Below are positions 6,279-12,568 of a DNA stretch of 12,568 nucleotides, piece after piece. This stretch comes from Planctomycetota bacterium. Lineage in GTDB: Bacteria > Planctomycetota > B15-G4 > JADJEK01. A program made the position numbers and the translations under genes. Within the stretch, counting starts at the first letter, position 1; every line of letters begins with the position of its first letter. The notes beneath the pieces were generated by a model. The model had not been told where the DNA came from. It saw only the letters and a program-made list of their open reading frames with translations, and searched no databases. The stretch lies in the NCBI GenBank assembly GCA_016795255.1, contig JAEUIB010000651.1:1-12568 (forward strand), read 5' to 3'.

Positions 6279-8540
6279 ATGACCGAAACCACCCCTCCCC
6301 TCGAGCTCCTCGGCGAGGTCCAGAGCGTCCTCTTCGAGAACCCCGAAACCGGCTACGCGGTCCTCCGCGTGCAGGTGCGCGGTCAGCCATTGCCGGTGAC
6401 CGTCACCGGATCGCTGTTCGGCGTCGGCGAGGGCACGATGCTGAAGGCGTTCGGCACGTTCAAAGAGCACGCGAAGTTCGGCCGCCAGTTCGCGGCCACG
6501 CGCCACGAAGAGGTCCGACCGCGACTGCCCGAGGGCATGAAGCGCTACCTGTCGTCGCGGCTGCGCGGCGTCGGCGAGAAGATGGCGGAGAAGATCGTCG
6601 AGCACTTTGGCGATCGCACGTACGAGATCCTCGACGCCGACCCGGGCCGCGTGCGCGAAGTCCCCGGCGTCGGCAAGAAGAAAGCGACGCGCATCGCCGA
6701 GCAGTGGAACGAGAAGCGCTCGGTGCGCGAGGCCGACACCTTCTTGCAGCAGTACGGCGTCGGGCCGGCGCAGGTGATGCGCCTCGTGCGCCAGTACGGC
6801 GACGCGACCGTCGCGATGGTGAAGTCGAACCCGTACCGCTTGGCCGACGAAGTGCGCGGCATCGGATTCCGCACCGCGGATCGCATCGCGCTGTCGATGG
6901 GCATGCCGAAGGACTCGATCGAGCGGGCGCGGGCCGGACTGTGCCACCTCGTCAGCGAGGCCGGCGGCGAAGGTCACATGCTGCTGCCGACGCAGGCGCT
7001 GCTCGCGCGCGCGCAGGCGCTCGAGATCGAAGAAGCGCGCGCGAAGGAAGCGCTCGAGCAACTCGCCACCGAGAAACAGTTGATCGTCGAGGACGCGCCG
7101 CCCGCCGCGCCGGCCACGACGCAGGTCGTGTCCGACGACGCGTCGCCGCTCGACTTGAACGACTGGGATCGCAAAGGCCCGGTCGCGTACCTGCCGCGCA
7201 TGCATCACGACGAGCGCGCGATCGCGGCGCTGCTGACGATGCGAGCGCACGAGGACGCGCCGTGGAAGGGCGCGAAGGACCGCGTGAAGGCCGCCGCGCG
7301 CGCCGCGCAGATCCAGCTCGCGCCCGAACAAGAAGAGGCCGTGAAGCAGGCGCTCGAGAAGAAGATGTCCGTCATCACCGGCGGACCCGGCACCGGCAAG
7401 ACGACGATCGTCCGCTTGCTGGTGAACGTGCTGCGCCAGCAGAGCGTCCACGTGCGCCTCGCCGCACCGACCGGCCGCGCCGCGAAGCGCTTGTCCGAAG
7501 CGACCGGTGAAGAGGCGATGACGATCCATCGCCTGCTGAAGTACGACCCGTTCCGCAACGCGTTCGTCCACGACGAGCGCACGCCGCTCGAGGTCGATCA
7601 TCTCGTCGTCGACGAGTGCTCGATGGTCGACGCTCCGCTCGCCGCCGCGCTGTTGCGCGCATTGCCCGAGCACGCGCACGTGACGTTCGTCGGGGACGCC
7701 GATCAATTGCCGTCGGTCGGCCCGGGCGACGTGTTCCGCGCGCTGTGCTCGGCGGGCACGCTGCCGGTCACGCGGCTGCAGCGCATCTTCCGTCAGCGCG
7801 AGGGCTCGCGCATCTCGCTGGCCGCGCACGCGATCAACCACGGCGAGCTGCCCGAGTTCGACCCGCCGGGCCGCGGCGGCGAGATGTTCTTCGTCGAGCG
7901 CGACGATCCGCAAGCGGCGGCCGACATGATCCGCACGCTGGTCGTCGAGCGCATCCCGCAGGCCTATGGGCTGAACCCACGCTCGGACGTCCAGGTGCTG
8001 ACGCCGATGCACACAGGTCTGTGCGGCGCCGAGAACCTCAACGAAGTGCTCGGCAAAGCGCTGAACCCGACGCCGACCGCCGAAGTCGAACGCCGCGGCA
8101 AGACGCTGCACGTCGGCGATCGCGTCGTGCAGATCAAGAACGACTACGACCGCAACGTCTTCAACGGCGACCAGGGCTTCATCGTCGACGTCAACGCCGC
8201 GATGAAGAAAGTGGTCGTCCGCTTCGACGAGCGCGACGTCGACGTCACGTTCGAGCAGCTCGACCTGCTGCTGCCGGCGTGGGCGACGACGGTGCATCGC
8301 GCGCAGGGCGGCGAGCACAAGGCGATCGTCATCGCACTGCTGAACCAGCACTTCGTCATGCTGCGGCGCAACCTCGTCTACACGGCGATCACGCGCGCGA
8401 AGAACCTCTGCGTGATCGTCGGCAGCAAGCGCGCGCTGCGGACCGCGATCGCGAACGGCTCGTCGAACGACCGCTGCACGTGGCTGCTCGAGCGTTTGCG
8501 TGCCGGCGCCGCGACGTTCACGAACGAAGGGGACGCATGA
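6279..8540 (+). CDS. recD2: RecD2-type ATP-dependent 5'-3' DNA helicase (SF1B)
   Basis: This 753-residue protein has full RecD2 length. The N terminus carries the YrrC/OB-like segment (LLGEVQSVLFENPETGYAVLRV). Two helix-hairpin-helix motifs follow: L95-RGVG-99 with EKMAEKIVEHFG, and P129-GVG-132 with KKKATRIAEQW. The RecA-like helicase core has Walker A GGPGTGKTT (G368-T376, K374), Walker B with DECSMVD (D445-D451), GDADQLPSVGPG as motif III, TVHRAQGGE (from T671) and a C-terminal VYTAITRAK with the arginine R706. RecD2 proteins act outside RecBCD in repair and replication-fork stability and move 5' to 3' on single-stranded DNA. ATG 6279 is chosen because homology begins directly after it; an in-frame ATG at 6198 would overlap the divergent gene start. 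No Shine-Dalgarno is visible. The stop overlaps rsgA by 4 bp. Confidence 0.95.
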   Translation: MTETTPPLELLGEVQSVLFENPETGYAVLRVQVRGQPLPVTVTGSLFGVGEGTMLKAFGTFKEHAKFGRQFAATRHEEVRPRLPEGMKRYLSSRLRGVGEKMAEKIVEHFGDRTYEILDADPGRVREVPGVGKKKATRIAEQWNEKRSVREADTFLQQYGVGPAQVMRLVRQYGDATVAMVKSNPYRLADEVRGIGFRTADRIALSMGMPKDSIERARAGLCHLVSEAGGEGHMLLPTQALLARAQALEIEEARAKEALEQLATEKQLIVEDAPPAAPATTQVVSDDASPLDLNDWDRKGPVAYLPRMHHDERAIAALLTMRAHEDAPWKGAKDRVKAAARAAQIQLAPEQEEAVKQALEKKMSVITGGPGTGKTTIVRLLVNVLRQQSVHVRLAAPTGRAAKRLSEATGEEAMTIHRLLKYDPFRNAFVHDERTPLEVDHLVVDECSMVDAPLAAALLRALPEHAHVTFVGDADQLPSVGPGDVFRALCSAGTLPVTRLQRIFRQREGSRISLAAHAINHGELPEFDPPGRGGEMFFVERDDPQAAADMIRTLVVERIPQAYGLNPRSDVQVLTPMHTGLCGAENLNEVLGKALNPTPTAEVERRGKTLHVGDRVVQIKNDYDRNVFNGDQGFIVDVNAAMKKVVVRFDERDVDVTFEQLDLLLPAWATTVHRAQGGEHKAIVIALLNQHFVMLRRNLVYTAITRAKNLCVIVGSKRALRTAIANGSSNDRCTWLLERLRAGAATFTNEGDA

Positions 8541-9487
8541 GCGATCTCGTCGAAGGCCGCCTCGTCCGCATCGAGCCGCGCGCGTTCACCGTCGACGTCG
8601 ACGGTCGCGAGATCCCGTGCTCGCTGAAGCCGAAGCTGTTCACGCCGGACCGGCGCGCCAAGACGCCCGTCGCCGTCGGCGATCGCGTGAAGATCCGCAT
8701 CGAGGGCGAGCGCGGCGTCATCGACGAAGTGCTGCCGCGCCGGAACGCGCTGCTGCGCCCCGGCGGTCGCGGCAAGGCCGAAGTCCAGATCACGGCCGTC
8801 AACGTCGACCAACTGCTGATCGTCGTCGCGACGAAGGACCCGCCGCCGCGCGCCGGGCTCATCGACCGCTACTTGATCGCATCCGAGCGCAACGGCATGG
8901 ACGCGGTGCTCGTCATCAACAAATGCGATCAGGGCGTCAGCGACGAACTGCGCGCCGCGCTCGCGAGCTACGAAGCGATGGGCTACGCCGTGTGCCTGAC
9001 GAGCGCGCTCGAGCGCTCGGGCATCGACGCGTTGATCGAACGGCTGCGCGACAAGACCTCGCTGTTCGTCGGTCACTCCGGCGTCGGCAAGTCGTCCTTG
9101 CTGAACGCGATCGACCCGACGCTGCAGCTCGCGACCGGCGGGCTCGCGAAGCACGGCCGCGGAAGACACACGACGACGAGCGTGTCACTGACGCGCCTCG
9201 CGTGCGGCGGCCACCTGATCGATTCGCCGGGCATCCGCGCGTTCGGGTTGCACGACATCCCGAAGGGCGAACTCGCCCTGTTGATGCCGGACCTGCGTCC
9301 GTACGCGAGCGACTGCAAGTACTCCGATTGCTCGCACGATCACGAACCGGGCTGCGCGCTGCGCGCCGCGGTCGAACGCGGTGAGGTGCCGCGATCGCGC
9401 TACGACGGCTACGTACGGATCCTGCACTCGCTGGACGGCGGCGACGGTGGCGACGAGGACGACGAAGGCCCGACGCTCGGCGATTGA
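8537..9487 (+). CDS. rsgA: Ribosome small-subunit maturation GTPase RsgA (YjeQ/EngC)
   Basis: This 316-residue circularly permuted GTPase acts late in 30S subunit assembly. The OB fold is at residues about 1-70. GTPase motifs come in permuted order: G4 NKCD at 128-131, G5 TSA, G1 GHSGVGKSS at 179-187 (K185), the switch I segment GRGRHTTT, and G3 DSPG at 229-232. The C-terminal zinc finger has ligands C260, C265, H267 and C273, followed by the family's SRYDGYVRIL helix. The tail is acidic (GGDGGDEDDEG). ATG 8537 overlaps the recD2 stop (ATGA) and is preceded by AAGGGG, so re-initiation after recD2 is likely. The open frame extends far upstream only because GC-rich non-coding frames lack stops. 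The gene converges with the secretin-like gene, 36 bp apart. Confidence 0.95.
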   Translation: MSDLVEGRLVRIEPRAFTVDVDGREIPCSLKPKLFTPDRRAKTPVAVGDRVKIRIEGERGVIDEVLPRRNALLRPGGRGKAEVQITAVNVDQLLIVVATKDPPPRAGLIDRYLIASERNGMDAVLVINKCDQGVSDELRAALASYEAMGYAVCLTSALERSGIDALIERLRDKTSLFVGHSGVGKSSLLNAIDPTLQLATGGLAKHGRGRHTTTSVSLTRLACGGHLIDSPGIRAFGLHDIPKGELALLMPDLRPYASDCKYSDCSHDHEPGCALRAAVERGEVPRSRYDGYVRILHSLDGGDGGDEDDEGPTLGD

Positions 9488-9523
9488 CGGCCCGCGGACC
9501 CCGTCGGGCGTCGAGTCGACCGA

Positions 9524-10858
9524 TCAGTTCGGCTCGAACACGTCGCGATGCACGAAGTGGATTCGGTCGCCGACGGTCACCGGGCCCTCGGGGCGGATGA
9601 ACATCGTGTCGTTCAGCCAGCCGATCAACGTGCCCTTCACGGTGCCCGTCGCCGTGCGGATCTCGATGGGATCGTCCATCCGCAGGTCCTTCAACGCGGG
9701 TCGCGTCAGCGTCGCGGCGGCGAGGTTCTGCGGCGCGTCGAACCAGCCGACGATGCCGTCGTTGCCGGAGGACACGTCGGTCGCGGGGTCGGTGACGGTC
9801 AGCGTGAGGATCAGCGACATCGACACTTCGTCCCGATCGCCGTCCTCCGACTCCGCGTCGTACCGACTGACGCGCAGCCCGGACACCATCACGGCGTTCT
9901 GCGGCGAGCGCAGCTCGAGCGGCTCGGGCTCCCAGCGCACCTTCTCGACGAACGGCACTTGAATGGTCAGTTCGGCGACGCCGCCGATCTCGGTCTCGAA
10001 CTCGCGGATCGGGCGCTGCAGCGTGTCGACCTCGAGGCGAGGGATCAGGCGGATCGTTTCGCCGTCCGCGTCGATGATCGGGCACAGATCGAGCAGCAGG
10101 CCCTCTTGGACGACGCGGATCTCGGGGTCGACGATCGGGCGGTCGCCGTTCACGTTGATCTCGAAGTCGGCGACGTACGAGACCTGGTTGATCGTCGAGA
10201 TCGTCGCGCGCTGCCCACCGCTCGTGATGATCGACGGTTGCGCGAGCACGTCGACGTCCTTCAGTTTCAGCATCTGACCGCGCATCTCGGCGGCCTCGCT
10301 GGCGGTCAGCGTGCGGACGCTGACGCCGGGGTCCGTGGGGCGGTTCGTCGCGTCGGCGAAGAGGAACATGCCCTCGATGAAGACGTGTTTGCGGTTCGCG
10401 GTGACGAGCTTCGACATCAGGTCGCACGCTTGCTCGACATCCGCCTCGAGGCCGGCGAACTCGAGCCACGTCTTGCACTTGCGGGTCGAGCCCGACGGCG
10501 TCAACTGCGTCTGCTCCGCGTGCTGGATGCGGACGTAGTCGAGGCGCGGCGCCGACCTCGTGATGCGATCGATGAGCCACGATTCGAGCGCGCTTGCGCG
10601 CAGCGGCGCGGGCGGAGTCGAGTCGGTGACCGGCTCCATCTCGGATTCGTCGAGCAGGTAGACCACGCGCTGGCGACCGCCCGGCTCGCGCGTGCTCGAT
10701 TCGAGGCGCGCGTCGGCCAACGGGCTGCCGGTCGTCGGGGCGCGCAGCGCGTTCGCGAACGCGTCGCGCACGGACGCGTCGAAGCGCGACGTGAGCGTCG
10801 GAACGGGATCTTGCGCGACGAGCAGCGCAACGCAGAGGGAGGCGGTGACGAGCGACAT
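9524..10858 (-). CDS. Exported secretin-like protein (type II/III secretin core without obvious pore lip)
   Basis: This 444-residue protein has a short signal-peptide-like start (SLVTASLCVALLVA|QDPVP). Residues about 156-355 resemble the secretin core: KHVFIEGMFLF, VLAQPSIITSGGQRATI (204-220), a long strand pair, then LLLDLCPIIDADGETIRLIPRLEV (254-277) and NAVMVSGLRV (321-330), where secretins have the conserved GG-L strand. The length is short for a pore-forming secretin, the usual VPxLGxxPxxGxLF segment is not recognisable, and the N-domain region (about 20-155) is not a clear N0/N1 series. Residues about 393-440 form a small separate beta unit (IEIRTATGTVKGTLIGW...GDRIHFVH), possibly SH3-like. 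The start has GAGGAG 6 nt upstream. It is the third gene of the sigma/anti-sigma operon, 30 bp after the anti-sigma stop. It could be an envelope component made or sensed by that system; the function is not known. Confidence 0.72.
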   Translation of the reverse strand: MSLVTASLCVALLVAQDPVPTLTSRFDASVRDAFANALRAPTTGSPLADARLESSTREPGGRQRVVYLLDESEMEPVTDSTPPAPLRASALESWLIDRITRSAPRLDYVRIQHAEQTQLTPSGSTRKCKTWLEFAGLEADVEQACDLMSKLVTANRKHVFIEGMFLFADATNRPTDPGVSVRTLTASEAAEMRGQMLKLKDVDVLAQPSIITSGGQRATISTINQVSYVADFEINVNGDRPIVDPEIRVVQEGLLLDLCPIIDADGETIRLIPRLEVDTLQRPIREFETEIGGVAELTIQVPFVEKVRWEPEPLELRSPQNAVMVSGLRVSRYDAESEDGDRDEVSMSLILTLTVTDPATDVSSGNDGIVGWFDAPQNLAAATLTRPALKDLRMDDPIEIRTATGTVKGTLIGWLNDTMFIRPEGPVTVGDRIHFVHRDVFEPN

Positions 10859-10864
10859 GAGGAA

Positions 10865-10870
10865 CTCCTC
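10865..10870 (-). promoter_or_regulatory. Shine-Dalgarno of the secretin-like gene
   Basis: On the minus strand GAGGAG lies 6 nt before ATG 10858. This supports that start and independent ribosome loading within the sigma/anti-sigma/secretin-like transcript. Confidence 0.6.
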
Positions 10871-10888
10871 GTTGCGGAACGGTTCGGG

Positions 10889-11365
10889 TCAGCGGGGCGC
10901 GGGGGATCCGCGCTCGACGTGGCGCGTGACGCGATCGACCGCGCGTTCACGGCCGTTCGAATGGACGACGATCTCACGCGTCACGGAGCCGCGACGATCC
11001 GCGGCACGCGCGACGGAGGACGCGACCGTCGAGTGCGTCGCGACGGCGAACGACACGCGCGTGTCCGGAGCGTCGACGCCGGACCACGCGGTCCGCCGAC
11101 TCGGCACGTCGGGCGCGTTCGGAGCATTCGGACCAAGGAGTGCGAAGGCGGCGGTCACGAGCAGGGCCGCGGCGGCCGCCAGGCGCCAGGCCTGGAATCG
11201 CGGCGTCGATGCGGAGCTCGGCGCGACGGAGAACAACGCGGCGAGGTCGAAGTGCTCGGCGCGGCACGCCGGACACGAGCGCAGATGATCGCGCAACGCC
11301 GTCGGATCGATCGTGCGCGTCGAATCCTCGAACGCGAGTGCTTGGGCGACGGTGGAGCAGTTCAC
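10889..11365 (-). CDS. Zinc-type (ZAS) transmembrane anti-sigma factor
   Basis: This 158-residue membrane protein is predicted to bind and hold the ECF sigma factor encoded just before it. The N-terminal cytoplasmic domain carries the ZAS motif HxxxCxxC (H27, C31, C34), with H38 and C3 nearby. One hydrophobic segment at residues 61-78 (RLAAAAALLVTAAFALLG) would span the membrane. About 80 residues follow outside, rich in Arg, Ser and Thr, with no recognisable sensor domain. The start is GTG 11365, which overlaps the sigma stop as GTGA; this gives translational coupling and the near 1:1 ratio usual for such pairs. Open sequence extending further upstream lies inside the sigma gene and is not credible. 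No protease cleavage site can be assigned. Its signal is unknown. Confidence 0.82.
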   Translation of the reverse strand: MNCSTVAQALAFEDSTRTIDPTALRDHLRSCPACRAEHFDLAALFSVAPSSASTPRFQAWRLAAAAALLVTAAFALLGPNAPNAPDVPSRRTAWSGVDAPDTRVSFAVATHSTVASSVARAADRRGSVTREIVVHSNGRERAVDRVTRHVERGSPAPR

Positions 11366-11847
11366 GGGGCGAATCCTCGATCGATCAGGTTCTTCCGCAG
11401 CTTCGCACGCGCGCGGAACAGCCGCGACTTCACGGTGTTCTCCGGCAGTTCGAGGTGCATCGAGATCTCCCGGATCGAACGGCCGCCCCAGAAGAACAAC
11501 ACGATCGCCAGATGCTCTTCCTCGTCGAGGCCGGCGAAGTCGAACTCGACCGCGACGCCGCGATCGACTGGGCTCGCTGGCTCCGACTCGAGCGGGACCT
11601 CGCGCGCCGCTCGTCCGCGCCGCCGCTCGAGTCGATCGAGCGCCTTGCGCAGCGCCGTGCGGCGGATGTACGGCCACGCGTCGACGTCGTCACGGACGCG
11701 GTGCGCGGAGCGCCACAACGCCGTGAACGTCTCTTGCCAGGCGTCGTGCGCGTCCTCGGCGTTCCGCAACACGGAACGCAACAGAGCCAGCGCACGGTCG
11801 CCGTGCCGCGCGATCCAGTCGTCGACGGTCAAGCTGCGGGCATCCAC
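11362..11847 (-). CDS. ECF-type RNA polymerase sigma factor
   Basis: This 161-residue sigma factor is of the minimal two-domain type. Region 2 spans residues about 20-75 (NAEDAHDAWQETFTALWRS, then DAWPYIRRTALRKALDRLERR). Region 4 covers about 108-155 (LAIVLFFWGGRSIREISMHLELPENTVKSRLFRARAKLRK), with the helix-turn-helix that reads the -35 element. It redirects RNA polymerase to a small regulon when released by the anti-sigma factor. The start is GTG 11847, the first possible start in this frame; no Shine-Dalgarno precedes it, so initiation may be weak. ATG 11843 lies in another frame and is not used. A 217-bp gap separates it from the divergent BlaI-like gene. No GGAAC-type ECF self-promoter was recognised upstream. 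Confidence 0.9.
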   Translation of the reverse strand: MDARSLTVDDWIARHGDRALALLRSVLRNAEDAHDAWQETFTALWRSAHRVRDDVDAWPYIRRTALRKALDRLERRRGRAAREVPLESEPASPVDRGVAVEFDFAGLDEEEHLAIVLFFWGGRSIREISMHLELPENTVKSRLFRARAKLRKNLIDRGFAP

Positions 11848-11924
11848 GTTCGTTCGACGGCCAGTACCGGGGTGGGAGGGGGTGAAGTTGCGGAGCCCTT
11901 CATTTTTTCTCTGGCTCGTCCGAC

Positions 11925-11954
11925 AACTACCGTGGTAGTTCTACCGCGGGAGTT
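11925..11954. promoter_or_regulatory. Two tandem BlaI/MecI-like operator dyads
   Basis: AACTACC-GT-GGTAGTT (11925-11940) has perfect 7-bp arms around a 2-bp centre. It overlaps by 2 bp a second copy, TTCTACCGCGGGAGTT (11939-11954), identical at 12 of 16 positions and with 4 of 5 arm bases pairing (CTACC/GGGAG). The layout resembles BlaI/MecI/CopY operators (TACNNNNGTA-like dyads), and the next gene on the right encodes such a repressor. The site lies between the divergent sigma operon and the BlaI-like gene, so it could control both. Confidence 0.6.
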
Positions 11955-11981
11955 GAGAGCGATCGTCCGCCACCGTACGCC
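11953..11981 (+). promoter_or_regulatory. Tentative promoter for the BlaI-like gene overlapping the operator
   Basis: TTGAGA (11953-11958) and TACGCC (11976-11981), 17 bp apart, form a possible promoter. The -35 match is fair and the -10 is poor. If real, the second operator dyad overlaps its -35 box, a usual place for autorepression by BlaI-type regulators. On the opposite strand, TTGTCG next to the first dyad could serve the sigma operon, but its -10 box is not evident. Confidence 0.25.
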
Positions 11982-12052
11982 GAACGCGTGCGAATGCGCC
12001 GGGACGACCGGACGAGCGAAGTCCATCCCAGCGTCGTTTGCGCGACTCCTTC

Positions 12053-12060
12053 GGAGGTGA
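12053..12060 (+). promoter_or_regulatory. Near-perfect Shine-Dalgarno of the BlaI-like gene
   Basis: GGAGGTGA, complementary to the 16S rRNA 3' end over eight bases, ends 4 nt before ATG 12065. It decides against the upstream in-frame start at 12038. Confidence 0.75.
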
Positions 12061-12064
12061 CGAG

Positions 12065-12463
12065 ATGGCCGACTACGAACTCGGGGACCTGCAGCTCGCG
12101 ATCATGCAGGTGCTGTGGGAACGCGGCGAAGCGACGACGAACGACGTCCATGCCGCGCTGCATCCGAGCCGCGGGCTCGCGCCGACGACGATCGCGACGA
12201 TGCTGCAGAAGCTCGAGAAGAAGGGCGTCGTCACGCACCGCGCCGAAGGTCGTCAGTTCGTCTACTCGGCGACGATCGCGCGCGAGGACGTGCGGCGGTC
12301 GATGGTCGGGGCGCTGCTCGATCGTCTGTTCCAAGGCGACGGAACGGCCCTCGTGAACCATCTGTTGGAAGCCGGCGACGTCGACGCCGACGAACTGCGG
12401 CGCCTGAAGGCGCAGATCCAATCGGGCAAGCGCGGGAGGAAGAGCCATGGCGACGCACGTTGA
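12065..12463 (+). CDS. BlaI/MecI/CopY-family transcriptional repressor
   Basis: This 132-residue winged-helix repressor begins with the family pattern LGDLQLAIMQVLWERGEAT (residues 6-24). The recognition helix follows (LAPTTIATMLQKLEKKG, 38-54), and then the wing (RAEGRQFVYSAT, 59-70). The C-terminal third (REDVRRSMVGALLDRLFQGD and onward) is the dimerisation helix pair of BlaI/MecI. In the known systems the dimer binds TACA/TGTA-like dyads, and repression ends when the partner M56 membrane metallopeptidase signals and the repressor is cleaved in its C-terminal domain. The M56 gene follows directly, overlapping by 17 bp. A cleavage site cannot be read with confidence. Tandem dyads upstream fit autoregulation. 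The regulated target is not visible; no beta-lactamase is present in the window, so resistance should not be assumed. Confidence 0.92.
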   Translation: MADYELGDLQLAIMQVLWERGEATTNDVHAALHPSRGLAPTTIATMLQKLEKKGVVTHRAEGRQFVYSATIAREDVRRSMVGALLDRLFQGDGTALVNHLLEAGDVDADELRRLKAQIQSGKRGRKSHGDAR

Positions 12464-12568
12464 ATCGCTCGCCGCGTTCCTGCTGACGTACGCGCTGCAC
12501 TCGACGTTGCTGATCGCGACGGTGTGGGTGTGGATGCGCGTGAGGACGCCGCGCTCGGCGCGCCTGCG
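12447..12568 (+). CDS. M56-family (BlaR1/MecR1-like) membrane metallopeptidase, N-terminal part
   Basis: The start ATG 12447 has GGAGGA a few bases upstream and lies inside the end of the BlaI-like gene, in another frame. Forty residues are visible before the window ends. They include a first hydrophobic segment LAAFLLTYALHSTLLIATVW followed by a basic stretch (RVRTPRSARL), as in the N-terminal membrane bundle of M56 proteins. The HExxH zinc site and any sensor domain lie beyond the window. The assignment rests on this segment plus position behind a BlaI-type gene, where M56 genes are almost always found. The overlap suggests translational coupling. Confidence 0.78.
   Translation, partial: MATHVESLAAFLLTYALHSTLLIATVWVWMRVRTPRSARL

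Noticed and set aside
5124..8351. A minus-strand open frame of 1075 codons opposite recD2 and overlapping the RluA-family gene.
   Set aside because: It lies antisense to recD2 in a GC-rich region where stop codons are rare. Its translation is dominated by Arg, Ala, Asp, Val and His with no domain signature, while the opposite strand has complete helicase motifs.
7616..8536. An upstream in-frame extension of rsgA by about 300 codons.
   Set aside because: It overlaps recD2 in another frame, is Arg-rich and low in complexity, and RsgA homology begins exactly at ATG 8537, which has a Shine-Dalgarno.
9468..9509. Inverted repeat GCCCGACG/CGTCGGGC at the end of rsgA as a terminator.
   Set aside because: The 26-nt loop contains the stop codon, no T tract follows on either strand, and 8-bp GC arms are expected by chance in such DNA.
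8937..10580. A minus-strand open frame of 547 codons spanning the rsgA end and part of the secretin-like gene.
   Set aside because: Its composition is Arg-rich, it covers two real genes in other frames, and it shows no motif.
11867..11890. G-rich stretch with three runs of three or more G, considered as a G-quadruplex in the sigma leader.
   Set aside because: Only three clear G runs are present, so a stable four-run quadruplex is not supported.
9548..11938. A plus-strand open frame of 796 codons across the sigma/anti-sigma/secretin-like operon.
   Set aside because: It is the antisense shadow of three well-supported minus-strand genes, and its Arg/Ala/Asp/Val-rich composition matches no family.
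1..12568. CRISPR arrays, tRNA or rRNA genes, insertion sequences and phage integration sites.
   Set aside because: No regularly spaced repeats, cloverleaf sequences, transposase or integrase motifs, or terminal inverted repeats were found on reading both strands.

Overview
The window is high-GC DNA packed with genes on both strands, with short intergenic gaps, several 4-bp start/stop overlaps and no mobile element, tRNA, rRNA or CRISPR array that I can see. The best taxonomic guess is a member of Planctomycetota, probably a lineage outside the classical cultured genera. The reasons are a secreted beta-helix protein paired with an FG-GAP protein whose C-terminal domain I recall from such genomes, an ECF sigma / zinc anti-sigma / secretin-like trio, and a BlaI-M56 pair. 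This is inference from gene style, not a marker-gene assignment.

Layout: (1) 1-1021 +: the end of a benzoyl-CoA reductase D-subunit-like (BcrD/BadG) gene, overlapping by 4 bp an SDR dehydrogenase, followed by a possible terminator. (2) 1272-1703 +: an Rrf2-family regulator with three cysteines placed to hold an Fe-S cluster. (3) 1912-5178 +: two secreted-protein genes overlapping by 4 bp, a right-handed beta-helix protein and a seven-bladed FG-GAP propeller protein. The first carries an 11-G tract inside its signal peptide that puts the signal peptide and the mature protein out of frame. (4) 5195-6199 -: an RluA-family pseudouridine synthase, divergent from (5) 6279-9487 +: recD2 and rsgA, overlapping by 4 bp. 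(6) 11847-9524 -: an operon of ECF sigma factor, zinc-type anti-sigma factor (4-bp overlap) and secretin-like exported protein. (7) 12065-12568 +: a BlaI/MecI-type repressor and the start of an M56 (BlaR1-like) membrane metallopeptidase, overlapping by 17 bp and divergent from the sigma operon. Two BlaI-like operator dyads lie between (6) and (7).

How the genes fit together: the left edge looks like a piece of an anaerobic aromatic-acid or acyl-CoA module with a redox-type regulator next to it. The middle is a two-gene surface/secreted protein operon that may be phase variable. The RluA/RecD2/RsgA block is housekeeping (rRNA modification, DNA repair, ribosome assembly). The right end is an envelope-signalling region: two membrane-linked regulatory systems (sigma/anti-sigma and BlaI/M56) share one divergent control region, and the sigma operon includes a secreted secretin-like protein. 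The most promising lead is the G11 tract at 1960-1970; next are the tandem BlaI-like operators between the two signalling systems and the unusual secretin-like protein.
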